This document shows positions 55,345 through 61,234 of a stretch of 61,234 nucleotides of DNA, one piece after another. This DNA comes from Flavobacteriaceae bacterium (lineage in GTDB: Bacteria > Bacteroidota > Bacteroidia > Flavobacteriales > Flavobacteriaceae). Position 1 is the first letter of the stretch; every line of letters starts with the position of its first letter. The position numbers were made by a program, and so were the translations under genes. The stretch lies in NCBI GenBank assembly GCA_029238515.1, contig JAQWFW010000017.1, forward strand, positions 1-61,234. Direction: 5' to 3'. Under the pieces are notes generated by a model. It made no database searches. It had not been told where the DNA came from and worked only from the letters and a program-made list of their open reading frames with translations.

Positions 55345-55998
55345 CTACAACAGTTTGGCTTTTGGACGTCTATGTGGAATAATAAATGACGTATCGTAAG
55401 AAGAAAAATTGCGCATGTATGAGGCGATATCAGTACCAAAAGCATCGGTAAAACCAACAGCACCATAACTTCGTAAATAGCGCTTGACATTACCTGGACC
55501 AGCCAAGTGTGCAGCAGCTAAAATACCAGACTCGGTCACGGAAGTTCCGTTAATTTTGTGGCCCACAAAACGCTTAATATCACGGCGTAGGATCCATTTG
55601 TTTCGCTTGGCATTAGCCAAAAAAGCTTTTTCTTGCAGTTTTGGGTCTTTCAAAAAACTTGAAGCGTTATAAATCCCAATAAGTTTTAGCGTTGAAGTTC
55701 CAAATTGATACTTTCCTAAATATCCTAAAGAATTGACTACAGTATATTTTCCTTGAGATTCTTTAAATGCTATAGCTTCTTTAAAACCAACATAACTGCG
55801 CCCTAAAATGATATAATTAACAAAGTCTTCATTAGTATCATTAGCTTTGCCCGTTTTGGGGAAGTTGTAATTTAAATCCGATGCATCAGGGTACACTACA
55901 GCAACAGGTTTAAGATTTGGTGAAGATGTAAACCCAAAAAAAAGAGAACATGCAACACTGTAAAGTGCAATCCTGAAGTTAATTTTAAATGGTTTCAT
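55345..55998 (-). CDS. Exported lysozyme-like (putative peptidoglycan-acting) protein
   Basis: A 217-residue protein with an N-terminal signal (about 1-27, ALYSVACSLFFGFTSS). The middle has AIAFKESQGKYTVVNSLGYLGKYQFG, which resembles the catalytic Glu region and following strands of lysozyme-fold transglycosylases, and later GILAAAHLAGPGNVKRYLRSYG, also typical of that fold. The C-terminus is basic. A murein-cleaving role is an inference. It is monocistronic and converges with the SAM methyltransferase. The neighbouring mltG and dapF on the same strand also act on the cell wall. Confidence 0.68.
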   Translation of the reverse strand: MKPFKINFRIALYSVACSLFFGFTSSPNLKPVAVVYPDASDLNYNFPKTGKANDTNEDFVNYIILGRSYVGFKEAIAFKESQGKYTVVNSLGYLGKYQFGTSTLKLIGIYNASSFLKDPKLQEKAFLANAKRNKWILRRDIKRFVGHKINGTSVTESGILAAAHLAGPGNVKRYLRSYGAVGFTDAFGTDIASYMRNFSSYDTSFIIPHRRPKAKLL

Positions 55999-56082
55999 TG
56001 TTTCTATTTTAAAGCATGTGCTTGTTTAAAAACAGTGCAAAGGTACATAAAAATAAAAAATGCTGATAATCAATGAGTTACA

Positions 56083-57126
56083 CTATTCCAAAATACCTTT
56101 ATTACTAAGGTAATTCTGGTATGAACGAGCGTTCTTATTGTGTCCAGAAAGTGTTTTTGCAAAATTATGAAATCCTGGACGTTGCGGATTGGCCGCAAAA
56201 TAGAAAAAATCATGGCGTTCATAATTGAGTACCGCCTCAATAGCCGACAAATCGGGCATAGCGATAAGACCAGGCGGAAGCCCTTTATTCAGATAAGTGT
56301 TGTAGGGCGATTTGATGGTTTTATGCTTGTTAAGAACACGTTTGATGACTTTATTTTTGTAGGATGGAAGTTGATAAGCGGCAAATTTCAATGTAGGATC
56401 AGCTTGAAGTGCCCACCCCCTATTCAATCGGTTCATGTACACTCCCGCCACGCGAGCTTGCTCACTCACTTCTTTTGATTCTTCCTGCACAATAGCCGCA
56501 AGAATAGAGACCTCTACAGGAAAAAGCCCAATTTTTTGTGCTTGTGCTTTTCGTTTTGAGTTCCAAAAGCTATTGTACGATTTAAGTATTTTGGTTCTGA
56601 ATTTTTTAGCAGATGTATTCCAGAAAAACTCATAGCTGTTGGGCAAATACATAGCAAGTGCAGTTTCTGGTGTAAACCCTTGAGAAGACAAGAAATCAAC
56701 ATCAGTAAACACTTCAATAAGTTCTAAACTGTCCGGTTCTATTTGATTTGAAATTCTTTTGGCCAATTGCGGCAAGCTGTGTTGGTTATTGAAAGAAATC
56801 GTCAGAGGAATATTTTGACTTCGAATTGAGTTGATGATGTCGTTGTTCGTCATTCCTTTGGAAACACGGTAGCGCCCTGCTCTGATATTTGAAGTATATT
56901 TTTTTTGTTTGGCCAAAACATCAAATGTATTGATATCGATGAGTAAGGGTTCTAAATCGGAACGCACCTCATCATAAGTTGCTCCTGAACGGATGAAAAT
57001 AAACGCTTCTTTGCCATTGAATGCGGTGTTGGAGACCAACATCACTGAATAAATATAATAGGAAAAACTAGCAATGGCGACAAGTCCAAACAACACAAAA
57101 GCAATAGCTATTTTTTTTATGTTCAT
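56083..57126 (-). CDS. mltG: Endolytic transglycosylase MltG
   Basis: A 347-residue membrane-anchored enzyme (one N-terminal TM, about 7-28) that cuts nascent glycan strands and so limits peptidoglycan chain length. A LysM-like N-domain precedes the YceG domain. The catalytic Glu is in AIVQEESKEVSEQARVAGVY, followed by LNRGWALQADPTLKFA, PYNTYLNKGLPPGLIAMP and NPQRPGFHNFAKT. It begins four bases after the dapF stop, so they are cotranscribed. Confidence 0.94.
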   Translation of the reverse strand: MNIKKIAIAFVLFGLVAIASFSYYIYSVMLVSNTAFNGKEAFIFIRSGATYDEVRSDLEPLLIDINTFDVLAKQKKYTSNIRAGRYRVSKGMTNNDIINSIRSQNIPLTISFNNQHSLPQLAKRISNQIEPDSLELIEVFTDVDFLSSQGFTPETALAMYLPNSYEFFWNTSAKKFRTKILKSYNSFWNSKRKAQAQKIGLFPVEVSILAAIVQEESKEVSEQARVAGVYMNRLNRGWALQADPTLKFAAYQLPSYKNKVIKRVLNKHKTIKSPYNTYLNKGLPPGLIAMPDLSAIEAVLNYERHDFFYFAANPQRPGFHNFAKTLSGHNKNARSYQNYLSNKGILE

Positions 57127-57130
57127 AAGA

Positions 57131-57916
57131 CTAATTATTTATGTGATATGATCCTTGAAAAACAAAATTAGCCGCTCCCGACAACCACACATTTGAATAT
57201 AGCCCTTCTGAATATTTGAAAGACACCAGAAGTGTTCCACCTTTGGTTTTTAGCGTGATGTGTTCAGCATTAGTCTTTTTCATAAAGTGCATTGCAATTG
57301 CAGCTGCCGTTGCTCCTGTTCCACACGATAAAGTCTCATCTTCTACTCCACGTTCATAAGTGCGCACAGCAAAAGTGTTTTGAGCTCGTTCGGCTACAAA
57401 ATTCACATTGATCCCTTCTTGTTTAAAAGGTGAACTGTAGCGAATTTGAGCACCTTCTTGCTTCATGTCCAACGCATCAATTTCGGATTTGAAAGCCACA
57501 TAATGTGGTGAACCTGTATCGAGAGTAACATGATCAGATGTTGAGTAAATTTTAGAAACCGACTGCATCTTTAGGTGAACCCCAGCAGTATCAAGACGTG
57601 CTTCATGAGGGCCGTCAATGGCCAAAAAAGTTGTCGTCTTTTCTATGATTCCAAGCTGTTTTGCAAAAGCGACAATACTTCTACCGCCATTGCCACACAT
57701 ACTGCTTTGATTACCATCAGCATTGAAATAAACCATTTCAAAATCATAGTCTGAATTGTTTTCTAATAAAATCAATCCATCTGCTCCAATGCCAAAACGA
57801 CGGTCGCAAAGCGCTGCAACAAGTTTGGTATTATTTTTGTCAAATGTTTGTGAGCGATTATCAATCATCACAAAATCATTTCCGGTGGCTTGATATTTAT
57901 AAAATGTAAGTGTCAT
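57131..57916 (-). CDS. dapF: Diaminopimelate epimerase
   Basis: A 261-residue cofactor-independent epimerase that converts LL- to meso-diaminopimelate for peptidoglycan and lysine. The two catalytic cysteines are visible in SSMCGNGGRS and ETLSCGTGATA; GNDFVMIDNR is at the N-terminus. With dapA at 43953 it covers two steps of the lysine branch. It leads an operon with mltG, tying precursor supply to glycan trimming. Confidence 0.96.
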   Translation of the reverse strand: MTLTFYKYQATGNDFVMIDNRSQTFDKNNTKLVAALCDRRFGIGADGLILLENNSDYDFEMVYFNADGNQSSMCGNGGRSIVAFAKQLGIIEKTTTFLAIDGPHEARLDTAGVHLKMQSVSKIYSTSDHVTLDTGSPHYVAFKSEIDALDMKQEGAQIRYSSPFKQEGINVNFVAERAQNTFAVRTYERGVEDETLSCGTGATAAAIAMHFMKKTNAEHITLKTKGGTLLVSFKYSEGLYSNVWLSGAANFVFQGSYHINN

Positions 57917-58037
57917 TTGCCTTGCAAATATAATAATATTTAGATGGAATCAATCGTTGTTAAAAGTGCATTAAATTTTAATTATTCATTCAATAAAAAA
58001 TTAATTTTAAAGTTAAAATAAACTAAACATCAAGATC

Positions 58038-59435
58038 ATGAAAAAACTATTCACATTATTAGCTGTATCGGCTCTTGGTGGTGCAATGACTCTTGGAGTC
58101 TACACCCAGTTGCAAAATAAAAACAACAATACATCAACAAAAACCCCTACGGAAACTGCATTTTTTCAAACCGTAAACTATACTGCTGTAGCAAATGGGG
58201 GAACCAATGTAGATTTTACCACTGCAGCAGAAAAAACCTTGCACGCTGTGGTCCATGTCAAAAATACGACTATGAGCAAAGGGTATACCTCTTTTGAAGA
58301 TTTATTCTTTGGTCGTCTTCAAAGTCGTCCACAAATCGGAACAGGTTCAGGAGTAATCATTTCGCCGGATGGGTACATCATTACCAACAATCATGTTATA
58401 GACGGTGCGCAATCCATTGAAGTGACCACCAACAACAACAAAACATTTGAAGCAAACCTTGTAGGCACCGATCCAACAACAGATATTGCTTTACTTAAAA
58501 TTGACACTGATGAGGAACTAACCTATACAACTTTTGGCGATAGTGACACCGCCAAAATTGGTGAGTGGGTTTTGGCTGTTGGCAATCCTTTCAATTTGAC
58601 CTCCACAGTAACCGCAGGAATTATTAGCGCAAAATCCAGAGATCTTTCAGGAAGAAATACACAATCGTTTATACAAACCGATGCCGCTGTAAACCCAGGA
58701 AATTCTGGAGGTGCATTAGTGAATATTCATGGCGATCTTATTGGAATCAATACGGCCATTTCTTCACAAACGGGTTCATACATTGGCTATTCTTTTGCGG
58801 TTCCTAGCAACATTGCACGTAAAGTTGTGAGCGATATTATGGAATATGGAGATGTGCAAAATGGAATATTAGGTGTGATAGGTCGTACGCTTAATGGTCA
58901 AGACTCAGAAACCTATGGAGTGGATGATACTGAAGGTTTTTATGTAAATGAGGTTCAAGAAAACAGTGGAGCCATGCGCTCTGGCATAAAAAAAGGAGAC
59001 ATTATCAAAAGTATAAATGGAGTGAAAATTGTCAAATTCTCTGATTTAAGTGGTTTTTTAAAAACCAAAAGTCCCAACGATGTCGTCCAAGTCACACTCA
59101 TTAGAAATGGCGAAGTCAAAGTTATAAACGTTAAACTTGAAAAATTGACCACCATTGATGTCCCATTTATAGGAACATTAAAAGAACTCAGCCCATCAGA
59201 GCTGAAAAAGCGTAAAAGCGATTACGGCCTTGAAGTGCAAAATTTATCTGATAATTACAAATCAGAATGGAATGCCGATGGTGTAGATAAAGGAGCTTTG
59301 GTCGTAAAAATCAACAACATAAACGTAAACTCCGTTTCTGATGTCAAAAACGCTTTAAGTGAATATTCCAATAATGTTTTTCAAATTTCTGTTGTTAAAG
59401 CAAATGGAGGAAAATTGACCTATCGCTTTAGATAA
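58038..59435 (+). CDS. HtrA/DegP-family serine endopeptidase
   Basis: A 465-residue periplasmic protease-chaperone. An N-terminal signal or anchor segment is followed by the trypsin-like domain with the triad His119 (TNNHVIDG), Asp149 (DPTTDIALL) and Ser223 (NPGNSGGALV). Two PDZ domains follow at about 275-365 (with VNEVQENSGAMRSGIKKGDI) and 385-465. It degrades misfolded envelope proteins. Starts at ATG 58038 and is divergent from dapF. The upstream gap has no clear TAnnTTTG match. A terminator follows. Confidence 0.95.
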   Translation: MKKLFTLLAVSALGGAMTLGVYTQLQNKNNNTSTKTPTETAFFQTVNYTAVANGGTNVDFTTAAEKTLHAVVHVKNTTMSKGYTSFEDLFFGRLQSRPQIGTGSGVIISPDGYIITNNHVIDGAQSIEVTTNNNKTFEANLVGTDPTTDIALLKIDTDEELTYTTFGDSDTAKIGEWVLAVGNPFNLTSTVTAGIISAKSRDLSGRNTQSFIQTDAAVNPGNSGGALVNIHGDLIGINTAISSQTGSYIGYSFAVPSNIARKVVSDIMEYGDVQNGILGVIGRTLNGQDSETYGVDDTEGFYVNEVQENSGAMRSGIKKGDIIKSINGVKIVKFSDLSGFLKTKSPNDVVQVTLIRNGEVKVINVKLEKLTTIDVPFIGTLKELSPSELKKRKSDYGLEVQNLSDNYKSEWNADGVDKGALVVKINNINVNSVSDVKNALSEYSNNVFQISVVKANGGKLTYRFR

Positions 59436-59458
59436 ATTTGTCCCATTTCACCAAAAAA

Positions 59459-59492
59459 TAATCGTACACAAATCTGTGTGCGATTTTTTTTT
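59459..59492 (+). terminator. htrA terminator
   Basis: AATCGTACACA pairs with TGTGTGCGATT (one T-G pair) around an AATC loop, preceded by A-rich sequence and followed by eight T. It lies 24 bases after the htrA stop. Confidence 0.88.
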
Positions 59493-59523
59493 AATTTAAT
59501 TTACGAAAACGTTATAGTTGTTT

Positions 59524-59531
59524 TACTTTTG
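59524..59531 (+). promoter_or_regulatory. Candidate -7 element for the GAPDH gene
   Basis: TACTTTTG matches TAnnTTTG and lies 30 bases before the ATG at 59562, just after the htrA terminator. No well-spaced TTG is seen upstream. Confidence 0.45.
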
Positions 59532-59561
59532 CAGTAAATTAACACAAACATTTAGACGCAT

Positions 59562-61010
59562 ATGCCTACACAAAACTCCTACGAAAAAGAAGTTTCATTG
59601 CAAACCAAGTGTAGAAAATCTGCAGTAGAATTTGTCAAAATTGTAAATGACCTTTGGTATGATGATGCCATCGAACTGGTTATTTTCAGAAATCAACTGA
59701 TTGATAAAAACGTCAATGAAATTTTACGGTTGCACGACTATGCTAGTGCATTTGTAAACAAACCTATATCTATTTTTGATGCTGTAGAAGTCGCAAAAGC
59801 CATCCAAAACCTACGCCTCCCCCCTTCTAAAATTGACATTGGAAAACTTACCTATGAGTTTCACAAAAAAGCTCCTGAACACAACGATGTGTTTACATTC
59901 ATTTCAAATCAATTAAAAGCACATAAGAAACAAAAAAACATCACCCCCAGAGATGTCGTATTGTACGGTTTTGGTCGCATTGGTAGATTGGTTGCAAGAG
60001 AACTCATGCTTAAGAACGGAAAAGGCAGTCAATTGCGTTTACGTGCAATTGTCACTCGTGGTGCCATCACAGCAGAAGTGTTAGAAAAACGCGCAACATT
60101 GCTGAGCAACGACTCGGTTCATGGCGAATTTCCTGGCACAGTAAAAGCAAATCATAAAAAACAAGCACTCATCATCAATGGAACTACAGTTCATGTACTG
60201 CCCAGCAGTGCTCCAGAGGATCTAGATTATACGGAATATGGCATCAATAAGGCCTTGGTGATTGACAATACTGGAGCGTTTCGTACCAAAGATGCTTTGG
60301 AGCGTCATTTAAAAGCCAAAGGCACCGAAAAAGTTTTACTCACTGCACCAGGTCAAGGTATTCCCAATATCGTTTACGGAGTAAATCAAAAACAATATTC
60401 TCCGAAAGATCATGCTATTTTTTCGGCGGCCTCATGTACCACCAACGCCATTACGCCTATTTTAGACGTTATGGACAGCGTTCTGGGTGTAGAATATGGA
60501 CATCTAGAAACTATTCATGCCTACACCAATGATCAAAATTTGGTGGACAACATGCACAAAAAATACCGTCGTGGTCGTGCTGCGGCACTCAATATGGTCA
60601 TCACCGAAACTGGCGCTGGAAAAGCCGTGAGTAAAGCCCTACCAAATTTGGAAGGAAAACTCACTTCCAATGCCATTCGTGTTCCAGTGCCCAATGGAAG
60701 TTTAGCTATTTTAAATCTAGAATTGTCTAAAAAAACTAGTGTTCAAAAACTCAATTCACTCATCAAACGTCATGCTTTAGAAGGGCCTTTGGTCGAACAA
60801 ATCAAGTACGAATTGAGCGACGAACTAGTATCGAGTGATATCATAGGAAGCAGTGCTCCTGCAATTTTCGACAGTAAAGCAACTATTGTACGAGACAGTG
60901 GAAAAAATGCCGTTTTGTACATTTGGTATGACAATGAATATGGTTATAGTCATCAAGTCATTCGGTTGGCCAAATATATGGCTGAAGTTCGGCGATTTAC
61001 CTACTATTAG
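59562..61010 (+). CDS. Glyceraldehyde-3-phosphate dehydrogenase, long form with N-terminal extension
   Basis: A 482-residue phosphorylating GAPDH, about 130-150 residues longer than the usual 335. The extra N-terminus (1-130) is helical, charged and unlike the catalytic part. The Rossmann domain starts at GFGRIGR (136-142). After strand 2 it reads IVTRG with Arg166 where NAD-specific enzymes have Asp, which suggests tolerance for or preference for NADP. The catalytic Cys292 is in SAASCTTNAITP, and a His follows in TIHAYTNDQNL. It could serve gluconeogenesis like GapB. Direction and cofactor use are inferred. It is followed by trmD after 54 bases. Confidence 0.93.
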   Translation: MPTQNSYEKEVSLQTKCRKSAVEFVKIVNDLWYDDAIELVIFRNQLIDKNVNEILRLHDYASAFVNKPISIFDAVEVAKAIQNLRLPPSKIDIGKLTYEFHKKAPEHNDVFTFISNQLKAHKKQKNITPRDVVLYGFGRIGRLVARELMLKNGKGSQLRLRAIVTRGAITAEVLEKRATLLSNDSVHGEFPGTVKANHKKQALIINGTTVHVLPSSAPEDLDYTEYGINKALVIDNTGAFRTKDALERHLKAKGTEKVLLTAPGQGIPNIVYGVNQKQYSPKDHAIFSAASCTTNAITPILDVMDSVLGVEYGHLETIHAYTNDQNLVDNMHKKYRRGRAAALNMVITETGAGKAVSKALPNLEGKLTSNAIRVPVPNGSLAILNLELSKKTSVQKLNSLIKRHALEGPLVEQIKYELSDELVSSDIIGSSAPAIFDSKATIVRDSGKNAVLYIWYDNEYGYSHQVIRLAKYMAEVRRFTYY

Positions 61011-61038
61011 AAACCGACGCCACTAAGCATAATTCACT

Positions 61039-61046
61039 TATATTTG
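61039..61046 (+). promoter_or_regulatory. Candidate -7 element for trmD
   Basis: TATATTTG matches TAnnTTTG exactly, 18 bases before the trmD ATG, in the short gap after the GAPDH gene. No TTG is seen at the usual distance. Confidence 0.4.
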
Positions 61047-61064
61047 TAGTCAAATTTATGTGGT

Positions 61065-61234
61065 ATGCGCATCGACATCATTAGTGTAGTTCCGGAATTA
61101 CTCAAAAGCCCGTTTGAAGCTTCAATTCTCAAACGTGCTATTGATGCCAATTTGGTGGAAGTTCACGTACACAATCTTAGAGACTATACTACTGACAATT
61201 ATAAATCTGTAGACGATTATCAGTTTGGTGGAGG
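61065..61234 (+). CDS. trmD: tRNA (guanine-N1)-methyltransferase TrmD, N-terminal fragment
   Basis: The first 56 codons before the window ends. The product begins MRIDIISVVPELLKSPF, EASILKRAI, and reaches HNLRDYT and the SVDDYQFGG that precedes the conserved GGxGM loop of the trefoil-knot SAM site. TrmD methylates G37 of several tRNAs and prevents frameshifting. ATG 61065 gives the normal N-terminus. The gene is cut only by the window edge. Confidence 0.93.
   Translation, partial: MRIDIISVVPELLKSPFEASILKRAIDANLVEVHVHNLRDYTTDNYKSVDDYQFGG

Overview
The window is a 61 kb stretch of low-GC chromosomal DNA from a member of the Bacteroidota, almost certainly a Flavobacteriaceae-type bacterium. The evidence is consistent. 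One protein carries a type IX secretion sorting domain. There are many short-signal lipoproteins and families typical of the phylum (DUF4835, DUF5686, an omega-like RpoZ, a YtxJ-type bacillithiol protein). Several intergenic regions hold the Bacteroidetes promoter element TAnnTTTG. Gene order such as bamD-rpoZ-coaBC-DUF4835-recN-fabI and dnaA-LMW PTP-SAM methyltransferase also looks flavobacterial. I see no prophage, insertion sequence, CRISPR array, rRNA or secondary-metabolite cluster; this is mostly core genome. No gap without a gene exceeds 300 bases.

Layout. 1-606: a minus-strand tRNA operon (Ser, two identical Pro, Arg) with its own promoter and terminator. 642-6297: a c-di-AMP-phosphodiesterase-like HD protein, a thiolase, an NlpC/P60 hydrolase, a repeat-rich GIN lipoprotein and a small accessory-looking lipoprotein/membrane pair. 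6364-19300: TPR protein and gyrA on the minus strand, clpC, histidine ammonia-lyase, a TlpA-like lipoprotein, the bacillithiol protein YtxJ, and a clpB gene interrupted by two in-frame TAA codons. 19452-30059: smpB, an outer-membrane DUF5686 protein, pcm, then a long plus-strand run (oxidoreductase, 3-hydroxyacyl-CoA dehydrogenase, DUF1015, YggS, exonuclease/GIY-YIG nuclease, K+ channel, miaA). 30066-34982: a two-component system, then coaE, a YbbR protein and a glycosyltransferase. 35081-45347: the T9SS-sorted protein, fabI, recN, DUF4835, coaBC, rpoZ, bamD, dapA and a DUF6913-like gene. 45380-52552: a split 5'-nucleotidase, ligA, prmC, a GNAT enzyme, ribD, a YigZ protein and a thioesterase. 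52733-61234: dnaA and two followers, cell-wall genes including mltG and dapF, an HtrA protease, a long-form GAPDH, and the first 56 codons of trmD.

Functional themes. The window covers replication and topology (dnaA, gyrA, ligA, recN), proteostasis (clpC, clpB, smpB, htrA, pcm), CoA and fatty-acid metabolism (coaE, coaBC, fabI, thiolase, 3-hydroxyacyl-CoA dehydrogenase, thioesterase), cell-wall precursor and remodelling (dapA, dapF, mltG, NlpC/P60, a lysozyme-like protein) and envelope biogenesis (bamD, DUF5686, T9SS cargo).

The most unusual signal is a set of four apparently defective coding sites. clpB is full length in one frame except for two codons where glutamate is expected, both reading TAA inside the heptamer GATTAAG. 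The exonuclease/GIY-YIG gene and ribD both lack ATG, GTG or TTG starts where their conserved N-termini begin, and an ATT codon stands near each place. All four are explained by a single G-to-T change on the plus strand within ATG. That could be real decay, a mutational signature, non-AUG initiation or a sequencing artefact. Raw reads would decide.
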